A DNA stretch of 64,000 nucleotides from Diabrotica undecimpunctata (Eukaryota > Arthropoda > Insecta > Coleoptera > Chrysomelidae), in contig NC_092803.1 in NCBI RefSeq assembly GCF_040954645.1, forward strand, positions 12,897,230 through 12,961,229, written 5' to 3'. The notes below the pieces were generated by a model. That model saw only the letters and a list, made by a program, of their open reading frames with translations, made no database searches and was not told the DNA's origin. Shown here piece after piece: positions 11,810 to 22,079 of this stretch (position 1 is the first letter of the stretch; every line of letters begins with the position of its first letter). The translations under genes and the position numbers were made by a program.

Positions 11810-12435
11810 TTACACATGAAGTGTAAATGTAGAAAAAAAAATTTTGAGATTGGATTCGGTAGATTTCGTTAGTTAAATTCAATATAAAGTATATATGTAT
11901 TCTGCGTTGCTTAATATTGTTCTAAAGCATCTTTAATTTTCTTGGGGCATCTTAATATATTTTACAATTTTTGCTGGGAATAAACACCGATTTTATTTAG
12001 AATAAGTTTATCATTTTTGTTTAGTGCCTTTATACCAGTAGAATACTCCTCTAGTAATAGTTATATAAGGCATTTTGTTATCGACAGATAACAAAATTGT
12101 CATCTGTTGATAATTTGTCAGATAACTTATTCTGTTCAACCTCAAAATGCTAGCAAAGAACTAAAAGCAAGAACTCTAACGAAATTAGAAGATTTTTAGT
12201 CACTATCTGCCGTAATGAACCATTTTAACGTAAGCAGAACAACAGTTTTAATTATTAACTAGCGGACCAACTCAACATCGAGTTTTTTAAATGAAATTTT
12301 TATTTTGCGAGAAAAATTAAGAGATCAATACAAACAATATAAGCAAAAATATACATAACATTCATCAATAATAATGCAAGTAAAAAGTGTATTAAATATC
12401 ACGAAATATTTCGTCGAAAACAATGTTTTTTGTTA
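11810..12435. other. Unassigned intergenic DNA
   Basis: No gene is recognised. 12,080-12,135 has interrupted inverted repeats (ATCGACAGATAACAAAAT and copies of TCAGATAAC). A weak helix-turn-helix-like reading (SLSAVMNHFNVSRTTV, about 12,195-12,245, +) may be a trace of a transposase N-terminus but is too short to call. Confidence 0.4.
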
Positions 12436-12439
12436 CAAT

Positions 12440-12730
12440 ATTATCATTTAGCAGTTAATTTTGCATGCTGATCACGAATCCGGTGTCAGATTTGCTCTGT
12501 CTTGACGTTTTATGCGCGTTTCGGGTCACTTCCGGTGCCGGATCGCAACCGGAAGTACATATTTAGATTCGTCTCGACGAGACCTTTCGATCCATATATA
12601 CATTGTGGGGTCTAAAACTTAAAGTAAATTTTTACTTCCGGTCATCTCAAAACCGGAAGTGAATTTTTGTACCAAAAGTATATCTTGACAATCTCATACG
12701 TAATCCTAATAATATTCCGAAAAAATATTT
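12440..12730. repeat. Region with paired CCGGAAGT/ACTTCCGG motifs
   Basis: Four copies of the 8-bp core lie within about 140 bp, as two inverted pairs: ACTTCCGGT near 12,529 and ACCGGAAGT near 12,549, then ACTTCCGGT near 12,631 and ACCGGAAGT near 12,650. The sequence has no coding potential. It looks like a piece of an interspersed repeat with internal dyads. The motif equals an ETS-factor core, but nothing here shows a promoter. Confidence 0.45.
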
Positions 12731-12839
12731 TAATTATCTAATATGGTTTTTGAGTAAAGTGGTGGACAAGAAAAGGGCTTAGCGTTTTAGTATATAAGAT
12801 AAAAGATGAAGAGAACAAGAAACTTTCGAAAGAAAGCAA

Positions 12840-13190
12840 GGTTTTGCAGCCAGTTTCTACAGTGTTTGAGTTTATCACCACGTTCAGTCCTGGCTCGACA
12901 AACACTATGATCCTGAAGATTGGGACTGGAAAAGGTATGAAAAATTTGGATACCAATCCAAACCACTTTTTTCATTTCCAAGCACCCCTTGGACTTCTAA
13001 AATTAATTTTTTGCAAGGAAAACTGTGGAAGCACGTGTGCTTGCCGAAAAGCAGGTCTCAAATTCTCTGCAGTGTGCCTCAATGTTCTGACGAAATCTAC
13101 AGTATCATCATGTAAATATCAAAATTAAGCGAGGAAAATGAATTCGAAGATGATTTACCCACAAAGATGCCAATTCTTAAATACCGTAAA
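12840..13190 (+). pseudogene. Cysteine-motif (CXC-like) TE-associated protein relic
   Basis: The plus-strand frame at 12,844-13,128 contains LLKLIFCKENCGSTCACRKA and continues GLKFSAVCLN, matching the spacing of short CXC/tesmin-like cysteine motifs (C-x3-C-x3-C-x-C-x6-C expected). Several expected cysteines are replaced (for example F in GLKFSAVC). An acidic stretch (EFEDDLP) follows in a shifted frame, as in C-terminal tails of repeated insect proteins of this kind. The upstream part is frame-shifted (an 'EDWDWK'-like segment in another frame). Probably the C-terminal end of a repeat-encoded protein; the family name is inference. Confidence 0.4.
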
Positions 13191-13359
13191 TATTCACCTC
13201 CGATATTGAATAAGAACCTGAACCGCTGCCTGGACCATCAAAGAAAATGAAAAAACTATAGCTGGAAAACAACTTTTTAAATACATAATTATGCTCAATA
13301 TTATTTTGCCTGGAAATTGTACGTGGATTACACCTAATGGGAACTCCCCATAAAAATAA

Positions 13360-15385
13360 TCGTCATCATCATCATGCCCTTTGCGTTCACTGCTGAACAT
13401 AGGCCTCCCTCACTTTTATCCATTGTGCTCTATCTTGAGCACTTTTCATTCAATTTCTTGACATTTTCTTGAGATCGTCAGTCCAACGAGTACTTCCTCT
13501 ACTTTTTTTGTCTAACCTTGGCCTTCATTCAAGTAATCTCTTCGTCCAGCTTTCATCATTTATTCGGGCAACGTGTCCCACCCAGTTCCATTTCAGTGCG
13601 ACAATTTGGAAAATTACATCGGCAACTCCTGTTCTTCGTCTTAAGTCTTCATTTCTAACTCGGTTACGAAGCGATATACTCAGCATTGACCTTTCTATTT
13701 TCCTCTGAGATATTTGCACCGTTTTAGAAGTTGTAGCTGTCAATGTCAAAATTTTTGGCACCATAGGTCATCACAGGCAACACACATTAATCAAATGTTT
13801 TACGTTTTAAAGAAATTGGTATATCGTTTATATGGTACATATTTTCAAGATGTCTTTGAATTTTCCATAGGCTGCCTATGCTAGGTTTATTCTTCTTCGT
13901 AATTCGCATGTTTGGTTGTGTCTTGTGATCTTTATTTCGTGTCCAAGGTATATGTATTTGTCCACCAGCTCTACTTCGTTGTCTGCAATATTGATATTTC
14001 CGCTAGGTACTAGGTTTGTCATGAAAATTGGTTTTGGAGATGTTTATTTTAAGACCCACACTGGCTCACACTCACAAGTACTTTCGCTTCCTAAAGCATC
14101 TTCAAGGGCATTTCGTCAATTTTGGGCTATCCAACAAGAATGTCATAAACATAAAATTAAACATAAAATTGTACATAAAACTACACTAAACAAGGACAAA
14201 CAGTTTAAAATTATTAAAAAAAAAAGTCGAAGAGAATGACTCATTCTCTCTCCTGTTGCCGACCAGAATGTAGCTTCGACTTTTTCTTTAAATAATTTTA
14301 AACTATTTGTCCTTGTTTAGTGTAGTTTTATGTACAATTTTATATTTAGTGTTATGTTTATGACATTCTGCGATTACTGAATAGCCCAAAATTGACGAAA
14401 TGCATTGAAGATGCTCTAGGAAGCGAAAGTACTTGGGCAAGATTTAATTAATAAAACTGTGCTCGATATCTGCCTTTTATTTTATCAAAATTTTCTATTA
14501 TCGTTTTAATTCTCTGTAGGTGATCATTTATTCAAAATGCGTTACGAAATCCCGCTTGCTCTATTGTCTGGTAGAAATTAATTTTTTTCATTACTATTCT
14601 TGTAAGGAGTTTGTATAGGTGACTAAGAAGACTTATAGGTCTGTAGTTTTCTAATTCATGGGGATCTCCTTTTTTGTACAATAGAATTACCTCAGCATTG
14701 TGCCATTTGTCGGGTATATTACTGTCCAAAAGGTACATGTTAAAAAGGGTTTTTATTTTCTTAAGTACTTAAGCAAGTGCCTCCGATTTTAATTGAATCA
14801 GTAACTACACAATCTTCGCCTGGAGATTTGTTATTCTTAGCTTTTTTTATGGCTAGTTTTATTTCGTCTATTGTGATTTCCGGTAATAGTTCTGATCCTT
14901 GGTTGGCAATGCTCTTTTTCCTTGTTAATATTTCTGGTACTTGATCTTCTCTGCTATTTGCTTTGTGTTAGCTTGTGTACAGCAATTTGTAGAAGTCTTG
15001 AACTATTTTAAAGGTTTCCTCTCTGTTGGTTGTAAAATGACCATTTCTATCTTTAATCTTTATTATCTGCCTTGTCCCCGTTTTTAGTCTTTTTCTCAAT
15101 ACTTTCGTACTTCTATTGTTCCCAATGGTATGTTCGATTTGTTCTTGGTTGTATTTTCGAGTGTCTTTTCTAACAGCTTTGGATATTTCTTTATTTAGTT
15201 TTTGTAGTTCGTCGGCTTTAATTTCTGTCTCGCTTCTCATTTCTCTTCTTTTCTGCATTAGTTGCCTGGTATTTTGCCTAATCTTCTCTTCCTTTTGACT
15301 TCTCGGACAGAATTTCTTTTGACTTTCTAGTACGGCATTTGTAAAAATTCGCAAAACTAAACGCCCTTCCAAACTCTACCTTCTA
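13360..15385 (-). mobile_element. RTE-like LINE, RT core deleted and interrupted
   Basis: Read from 15,385 down: 15,372-14,968 encodes the linker between endonuclease and RT (KLNKEISKAVRKDTRKYNQE, then KIKDRNGHFTTNREE and DFYKLLYTS). 14,738-14,532 encodes the RT N-terminal part (NIPDKWHNAEVILLYKKGDP, ENYRPISLLSHLYKLLTRIV, EQAGFRNAF). Most of the RT palm, with the YADD box, is missing. A foldback element occupies 14,075-14,435. Below it the frame resumes with VGLKINISKT and VDKYIYLGHEIK, and the C-terminal tail ends at 13,764-13,400 (VALKWNWVGHVARINDESW). The 3' end is a (ATG)n run read from 13,380 to about 13,365. Inactive. Confidence 0.85.
14075..14435. mobile_element. Foldback/snap-back MITE inside the RTE-like LINE
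   Basis: The left arm (14,075 to about 14,233) begins CAAGTACTTTCGCTTCCTAA and the right arm (about 14,270-14,435) is its diverged inverted copy, ending GGAAGCGAAAGTACTTG. The arms differ by point changes and small indels, for example GGGCTATCCAACAAGAATGT against the inverse of ACATTCTGCGATTACTGAATAGCCC. The central spacer is about 40 bp. The hairpin would be about 360 nt. It lies between RT and C-terminal segments of the LINE. No clear target-site duplication was found, and part of the LINE is missing at the site. Confidence 0.8.
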
Positions 15386-15389
15386 GGTG

Positions 15390-16115
15390 GTGGGGAAAAG
15401 AGTCGATAATATATCAATAAGGACATAGGAATGTTAAGAAAATAATCAATTATATGAATAAAAAAATATATACTAGTGAACTAAGCCTAATATTCAAGAA
15501 CCCGGTCAACTTTTAAGCGCTGTAAAACCCAGAGATAAATTAATGAAATTAAACAAATATGACGTGAAAATTATTCTTTAAAAATTTATCTATAATATTG
15601 TTCTGGTGTCATTTTACTAATATGAGCACAAAAAAATTTGTAAGCAACAAAAGAAAATTTGTTCGAAAATGTTTAGTTAATTTTGTTTATAACTTTTTTA
15701 TTTTTCATTTTACGATAAAAAGAAATAAAATTAAAGTTGTAGATAATTTAATTTGCTACTAATAACACCTTCTAAAATTTTCTGTAAGGCTACTAGTTTA
15801 CGCGACAAAGCCGAAAACCTTTTGTCCATTTTTTCCAATATGCCTACCGAGGGACAAAGGTGACAGCACCACAATTTGAACTTATACTAACGTCCCTATA
15901 CATCAGCAAAATAAAATTGGGTCCTCTGAAAAATCCAAACCTAAATGCCACTTTTTAATGGAATATATAGTTTTAGTTATTGCTGAATTTACAAAAGAAA
16001 TAGGAGGAGATGAAGGTAATTTAAAATTATTCATTTAAGCAGAAATCATCTTTAATAAATACGTAGACTAAGTTTCAACTATTTATAGTCTTACATCCGT
16101 TATGTTTAAAATTAA
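15390..16115. other. Unassigned intergenic DNA
   Basis: AT-rich, no recognised gene or element; only homopolymer-rich noncoding sequence. Confidence 0.5.
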
Positions 16116-16119
16116 AATG

Positions 16120-16625
16120 AAGCCTACCGAAAACCCTCTTCCTTCATGGACTGTAAATAAACCACCAGTGATCACTGATCTATCATCCATCAAAATTTAT
16201 TAAACATGAATCCCTACCAGCCATACTAATAAACCACTTTAAAGATATTATGGATAGATTTAGCGACTATCGACAAATATACACATGCATCAAAAACAAC
16301 GGACCAAGTGGGGGCAGCAATTTTCTCTAATACTCATAATGCTAAATTTAAGTTGCATAAGAACTGGACTATCTCCATTGCAGAACTATACGCAATCCTT
16401 GAAGCTCTAAAATTCATTAACGAAACGGACCAGAGAAATTAAAAAATCATAACTGACTCAATGAATGCCCTTTGTGTCATCCAAAACATATACTCCAGCA
16501 GCCCTATTCATAAAGAAATTTGCAAAGAACTTCAAAATGCTGCAAAGGAAAACAAACACGTGGTATTAATCTGGGTTCCATAACATATTGGAGTACATAG
16601 TAACGAGGTTGTGGACCGCCTAGAG
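16120..16625 (+). mobile_element. I-like LINE fragment, RNase H region (plus-strand copy)
   Basis: The plus strand encodes an RNase H domain of the kind found in I-like non-LTR elements: 'YTDASKTTDQVGAAIFSN' after correcting one frame slip, SIAELYAILEALKFI with the catalytic glutamate, ITDSMNALCVIQ with an aspartate, and VVLIWVP followed by HIGVHSNEVVDRL, which holds the last catalytic positions. The copy stops abruptly near 16,625. It is closely similar to the minus-strand copy at 18,600-19,113, and both begin at the same place in the element (CCTACCGAAAACCCT). At least two stops are present. Confidence 0.8.
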
Positions 16626-17200
16626 ACTGCCGAATAGAAGAATTTAAATCGGAGGATGAAGGAGATTTAGAAAAATAACTTTTATCTACCAATGAATCGT
16701 CACTGTCAAAGGGATCTTCGATACTGTCGGCATCAGATGAATATTGAGTTGCTGTCTGCTCATTCTCCATATCGAGTTCATCAGCCTATTCGTTATCCAT
16801 TTCGTGTTCTATTTCTGTTCATATAAACTGTTGTGCGTTTTCATTGATAAAATTTTCATCACTTTCAATCAACCCTGTATTATCATGTAATTAATTTAAA
16901 ATAGTATTTGTTTCAGAAGTCTCTCCAAAGTTTTTATGATCACTAATTGTTTGCTCATTTGCAACTTCTATCACCTTTTGTTTCATTATATCAACTATAT
17001 ATCTTGCTCTTTTCGACGTTTTAACAAGTACTGCTCACACTTTAATAAACTACAATAAACTGAAACTGAATATATACAGCGACAAGCACCAACAAGTTGA
17101 AACGAATGGCAACGACACATGCCTCCCGAGGTCTGTGACGCATAGTAACAATAACTTTTTGTGTATGTGCGGCACGTGTCTCCGGGGGCATGTCTCATAT
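16626..17200 (-). pseudogene. N-terminal relic of a DNA-transposon protein (piggyBac-like?)
   Basis: On the minus strand from about 17,040 a frame reads KRARYIVDIMKQKVIEVANE, then continues with two stops into ENAQQFI and at 16,770-16,630 into DADSIEDPFDSDDSLVDKSY. This acidic, Asp/Ser-rich N-terminus resembles the start of piggyBac-type and similar transposases, but no catalytic domain follows because the sequence changes abruptly to the RNase H fragment at 16,625. The family assignment is tentative. Confidence 0.4.
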
Positions 17201-17335
17201 TAAAACGACGTACAAATACAACTTTTATCGGTGCCGCAAGATGCGACGGTTAAACCACAAATCACCTACCTAGGTTTGACCAATTTTACTACAGCACAGT
17301 TGAAAAATTACGCACATGCCCCTGGGGATACGTGA
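17112..17335. repeat. Three copies of a CATGCC-CC-GGRG-type motif
   Basis: Related near-palindromic 20-25-bp blocks occur at about 17,114-17,140 (CACATGCCTCCCGAGGTCTG), about 17,165-17,192 (on the other strand, GACATGCCCCCGGAGACACG) and about 17,305-17,333 (CACATGCCCCTGGGGATACG). Two are in opposite orientation. They flank the start of the transposon N-terminal relic and may be sub-terminal binding repeats of that element. Confidence 0.5.
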
Positions 17336-17339
17336 GGTA

Positions 17340-17460
17340 GTCAGGGTGTTAATGCATATTTTCCAAAATAAAAGCATATTTAATGCATATTATTTTTGGG
17401 TAAATTAGTGCATATTTATGAGCATATTTTTTACTTTTTTTTGCATATTTGCCCAAGTCT
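17340..17460. repeat. GCATATTT-rich block, hAT-like sub-terminal repeats
   Basis: At least six copies of GCATATTT or a one-base variant lie in 120 bp, ending in GCATATTTGCCCAAGTCTAC. A second block at 21,310-21,420 ends in the similar GAATATTTGCCTAAGTCTAA in the same orientation. Clustered short motifs of this kind occur near hAT ends. No terminal inverted repeat pair could be fixed. Confidence 0.5.
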
Positions 17461-17567
17461 ACTTATTATCAACAAAAACGACAATTATTATCAGAGTAAT
17501 AATTATAGTAGTACATTAACTTCCTATTTCGGATTTTTTGCTTTCATTATAACACATATTGTATATT

Positions 17568-17744
17568 TCCATGTTTATCGAAACGATGTCGAACGGTCGA
17601 GTCTTTGTTGTAAAAGTTTATAAATTGTTGCAAACGCAGACGGAAACGAAGACGATAAAAGCCAACAATAAAGCCTTAAAACAGTTGGCGAACAATCCTG
17701 CAACGGCCGAGAGAATTGTCAAAATAATAAAAGGACAGATTTAG
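17568..17744 (+). CDS. Small unassigned open frame next to the GCATATTT block
   Basis: A 58-codon frame starting MSNGRVFVVKVYKLLQTQTE contains LKQLANNPATAERIVKIIKG and ends at 17,744. The composition is more protein-like (charged, few repeats) than most short frames here. It follows the hAT-like block, so it may be an exon of that element. I do not recognise a domain; it may also be chance. Confidence 0.25.
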   Translation, partial: SMFIETMSNGRVFVVKVYKLLQTQTETKTIKANNKALKQLANNPATAERIVKIIKGQI

Positions 17745-17759
17745 ATTTACTGTGACATT

Positions 17760-18135
17760 TCATTTTGTATCATTCCGGTTCTGAATAGTTATCTCGTGCA
17801 TGCTGGAGTTTAGAATTTAGTACTATTGTGACAAAAGTTTTATCGCTTATGTGCATTAAACGATTGTTCATTTTATTGCACGAGTTTGGCTTCAAGCAAG
17901 TACAATTTGCAAGCTTGAAATGTGATGTAGGTTTTGTTACATATTAATAATATTAGCATCTGTTTGTACAAGCAATAGTATACGAACAGGATTTCTTTAT
18001 TTATTTTTTTAAATGTATTTAATGTCATCCGAACCACTGAGGTTATAGACAACAAGAATGGAAACATACATTAAAACGAAGAAAGATAACAATATTAATT
18101 ACATACTAACATAAAAGAAGATTGATATAATTTGT
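17760..18135. other. Unassigned intergenic DNA
   Basis: No recognised gene or repeat. A 64-codon minus-strand frame (17,873-18,067) has no family features. Confidence 0.45.
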
Positions 18136-18139
18136 GATA

Positions 18140-19113
18140 CACACTACATTTTAATTTAAATATCTTTTATGCCTATAGCCTTTAAGAACTTTATGTTGTT
18201 GTTTAGATGATTATTATTGTCCTAAGAAGCTCGCCTATGTCGCTGGGAAGGTTGAGTTTACATCTCGTTTCATGGAAAATTTGACATTCGGTTAAAATAT
18301 GTTTTACTGTATTGTTGGCTTGACACTGGTTGCAGTATGGGGGGTTGTCTCTACTGATTTGGTAAATATGTCATTGGCGGGTGTGACCGCCACGGAGTGT
18401 CCGCCAAGTCGGAGTCGAGTAAAGATGGCTTGTTTTTTCCTAGGTAACAAAAAGGCTTGTTTTTATAAAGCATTGTCTTTAATTTGAATTAGTTTTTCCG
18501 AACACTGCGACCATTTGTTTTGCCACGCACAACTAACCATGTTTTAAGCACAATTTAAGATCACTTGGCACTTTATTTAGTTGAACTTGTCCATCACTTG
18601 TCGCTGCTTCGTGAGCTAGGCAGTCCACAACCTCGGTACCCTGTACTCCAATATGAGATGAAACCCAAATTAATACCACGTATTTGTTTTCCTTTGTAGC
18701 AGTTCTTTGCAAATGTCTTTATGAATAGGGCTGCTGGAGTATATGTTTTGGATGTTACAAAGGGCATTCATTGAGTCAGTTATTACTGTTTAATTTCTCT
18801 GGTCCGTTTTGTTAATGAAGTTTAGAGCTTCAAGGATTGCGTATAGTTCTGCAATGGAGATAGTCGAGTTCTTATGCAACTTAAATTTAGTATTATGAGG
18901 ATTAGAGAAAATTGCTGCCCCCACTTCGTCCGTTGTTTTTGATGCATCTGTGTATATTTGTCGGTAGTCGCTAAATCTATCCATAACATCTTTGAAGTGG
19001 TTTCTTAGTATGGCTAGTGGGGATTCATGTTTGATAAATTTTAATGGATAATAGATCAGTGATCACTGGTGGTTTATTTACAGTCCATGAAGGAGTAGGG
19101 TTTTCGGTAGGGT
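18140..19113 (-). mobile_element. I-like LINE, RNase H to 3' end (minus-strand copy)
   Basis: From 19,113 downward the minus strand encodes MDRFSDYRQIYTDASKTTDE, SIAELYAILEALNFI, a stop and VITDSMNALCNIQ (RNase H), then, with shifts, the C-terminal region RLRLGGHSVAVTPAND, and near 18,220-18,190 the end 'NNIKFLKAIGIKDI'. The order and motifs match I-like elements, which carry an RNase H domain after the RT. The RT is absent: the copy starts at the same internal point as the plus-strand copy at 16,120. Stops make it inactive. Confidence 0.8.
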
Positions 19114-19156
19114 AATAACATCAAATATGAAAAAATATTGAATATTTAGTACTTAC

Positions 19157-19192
19157 AATATTGCCACAAACTGAACAATAAACTTTGTCCAT
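19157..19192 (-). pseudogene. Possible first exon of a hAT-like zinc-finger protein
   Basis: The minus strand reads MDKVYCSVCGNI, half of a zinc-finger (CxxC), followed at once by GTAAGT, a consensus splice donor. A short first exon ending inside the BED finger is also seen in the hAT at 6,422. The exon lies between the two GCATATTT blocks (17,340 and 21,310), suggesting an old hAT that later received the I-like and Jockey-like LINEs. Only 12 codons are available, so this is weak. Confidence 0.35.
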
Positions 19193-19199
19193 ATCAATA

Positions 19200-19650
19200 G
19201 CTCTTTATAAGGTTTAATGCAAGTAGCGATACAAGTTATTTTCAGTATTTTAAAATCAAAATAGTTAACAAATTAAACAAGCTTAACTGACAATGCTCTT
19301 CAGTTTTTACGTTCACTTTTGAGAATAAAATGATTTAGTAAAAGGATAAAAGCGCCATTCTATTTATACCCCAAGCAAAAAACGTTTGAAATCTTTTATT
19401 AGCGAATTATAATTTGTTACCTGCTACAACAATACCAAGAATATTAGGTAGTATCTATAGGTACTATCGGTAATATTAAAGACTGAAATATTGTATTTTT
19501 TTTTTAATATTAATAAAACTCCAACAGAAATCTTATGATTATTGCTATCTGATCATTCACTATGATCAATAAGCAAGTTAGTTCTATATACAAATATTAC
19601 GAAAAACTTATCTAAGGTTACATTCAGCAATATTCCTTAGGCTCTAATAC
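19200..19650. other. Unassigned DNA between the I-like and Jockey-like LINEs
   Basis: No recognised coding sequence. It may be the interior of the hypothetical hAT-like element whose blocks lie at 17,340 and 21,310. Confidence 0.35.
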
Positions 19651-19654
19651 ATTA

Positions 19655-21215
19655 TAGTACTACTGGCTAACGTGTACACTTTAGCCGCACTTTGCTCTGC
19701 TTTTTCACTTTCACTCACTTATAGCACTAACTCAAACGGCTTCGTTCTCTTAAGTCTTCTTATCTGGTTAGCGTTGTCTAGGAGTTTGATGGGTCTCGAC
19801 ATTCACGTGGTTGGAGAGTCTTTGTTCATGACTCTCGGCAAACTTACTTATTGTCTGGACAACCGTATCCATCTGGAGATCTCGATGAAGATCACAGTTT
19901 CTGAAGTACCATAGAGCGTTAACGATGTTCCTTAATAATTTATTCTGATATCGTTGTATAATTTGGATGTTACTTTCCTTTGTACAGCCCCATAGCTGTA
20001 TCCCATATGTCCATATCGGTTTAAGGACTTGCTTATACAATAACAATTTGTTGTAAGTAGACAGAGTGGATTTTTTTCTGATCAACCGGTACATCTTTCT
20101 GAACTTAATTTCTAATTCCTCCTTTTTTTTTCTTAATATGTGCTTTCTAACGTAGCTTGGAATCTAATGTCATACCGAAATATTTTGCCGTATGGTATTT
20201 GGTTTTTATTTATACTAACTGGGATATGTTGTTCTCTTTTGTAAGTAAAATTGGCATGAACAGATTTTGTTTCATTCAATTTGATACGCCATCGCCTGGT
20301 CCAGATGATAATTTGTTCAACAGAGTTCTGTAGCATGGTTGCTGCATCCTCGTGGTTTTGTCCGACTGTTAGAATGCATGTGTTGTCTGCAAATGTCGCA
20401 ATTGTGTTAGGTTCTAATGATGGAATATCGCTGGTATAGAGCAGGTATAGCACTGACCTCAGCCCACTTCCTTGTGGAACTCCAGCTTTAACTTCTCTTA
20501 ATTCTGAATACGCTGCCTCATATTTAACTCGAAAGTATCTGTCAGATATATATGATTCTAGTAGTTCAGAATATTGTTTCGGTAAGTAGCATCTCATTTT
20601 ATGATATAATCCGTCATGCCACATTTTGTTAAAAGCCTGCGCTTCAACGAGGAAAATTGCGGAAATTTTTCTAGAGCTTTTTCTACTGTATCTGTTATTC
20701 TATGCACCTGATCTATCGTTGAGTGGCTTGCTCTAAACCCAAACTGATGATTAGGAATTAGATTTTTTTCCTCTATAATCGGTTTTAGTCTCTTTAAGAG
20801 TAATTTTTCGTATAATTTAGACATGACAGGTAACAGTGAAACAGGCCTATATGAAGAAGCTTCTTGTGGAGGTTTTCCTGGTTTTAGGGTCATTATAATT
20901 TCTGCCACCTTTCATAACTTGGGTACGTACCTCAGCCTAAAGGAAGCGTTTATAAGATGTGTTAATTTTATTATAGCTTTCCTTGGAAGTTGCTTTAACA
21001 CTTTCCCAGTAATTTGATCAAATCCATTTCTTTGGATTTATATTCTCTTTTATTTCCAAATGTACTTCTTTTGTAGTTACAGGGCTAATCTCCATTTTAT
21101 CTTGATCAGGAAGCTCCCAGTTAATTATTTTTTGTTTTCATTTGGTTGAAAAGTATTTTCTAGGTGGTCATCAAACCTGTTGCCCTTTTGTGTATTGCTT
21201 CTTGCCCAGCTAAAA
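19655..21215 (-). mobile_element. Jockey-like LINE, 5'-truncated, RT to 3' end
   Basis: Read from 21,215 down: a linker segment (ARSNTQKGNRFDDHLENTFQ), then RT: AEIIMTLKPGKPPQEASSYR, PVSLLPVMSKLYEKLLLKRL, NHQFGFRASHSTIDQVHRI, then at 20,624-20,133 LESYISDRYFRVKYEAAYSE, VKAGVPQGSGL and ATFADNTCIL in the position of the YADD box. The catalytic box is thus FADN, so the RT would be inactive. The thumb and C-terminus follow at 20,094-19,768 (NKLLLYKQVLKPIWTYGIQL, then NVETHQTPRQR). Frameshifts occur near 20,630 and 20,130. A second, more decayed copy of the same family is at 24,575-26,205. Confidence 0.88.
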
Positions 21216-21309
21216 TATTGAGATAAAATGAACATTGGAATGTCCAGTTACTTAGAACATTATCGATGATGAGATATATATTAACATATTTAAAATCCGC
21301 AATTCGAAA

Positions 21310-21420
21310 TAAATTGACGTTTAATGCATTTTATGCAATTTTGTGTATAAATATGCAAAATCCGTAGATATTTGCATAAAATATGCAACAGATGCATTTT
21401 GAATATTTGCCTAAGTCTAA
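21310..21420. repeat. Second GCATATTT/AAATATGC-rich block
   Basis: Several TGCATAAAATATGCA-like motifs cluster here, and the block ends GAATATTTGCCTAAGTCTAA, in the same orientation as the end of the block at 17,340-17,460. The two could be ends of related copies, or one end plus a duplicated end of a hAT-like element. Confidence 0.45.
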
Positions 21421-21424
21421 TAAT

Positions 21425-22075
21425 AAGTATCAATTGCAAAAAACCCTAGCGCATTTTCAAATCTGATCCAATAAACAACGTTTTAATTAATTCTAACGAA
21501 GTTTCCCCTTTTCCACATTTATTGCCTACGATTTCGCTAAAATATTAATAGGATTTCAAATTTTACTTAAAAGCTTCCAAGTTGCAACAGAGCCTCGCTT
21601 TTATCTCACAAAAACTCGTTTAATCTCCATCCCGACGAAACAAAACGACAACAAAATATTTCAGTCGAAACACTTCAATCAAAAACAAAATATAATTCCT
21701 CTGAGCCTGACATTTGTGATTTGGAAAGCCCGAGAAATCTACAATGATTAAAGGAGATTAAAGGATGACTGGGATTTGTCGTTTCTAACCAATTAAACGG
21801 TAACAGCGCTGTTCTTTTGTTTTCTCTGTGTTGCTTAAACTGATTTCATTGAAAGCGAAAAGAAGCCAAAAGATATTTGGGAGCTTCTTATGAAAGCAAA
21901 TATTCCTATACTTTTTTTATTTAGAAAATACAGCCGCATCCATCATAAGTTAACTAGCGGCGGCTACAGCAGACAAAACTAAATTTTAAAAAATAGTCTT
22001 ATAGTTTATTTTAAAAAATTTACAATATTATCCGTCGAAAAATTAGTTCCCAATAAATTACATAAAGTTATATAT
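21425..22075. other. Unassigned intergenic DNA
   Basis: No gene or repeat family is recognised. Confidence 0.45.
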
Positions 22076-22079
22076 TATA

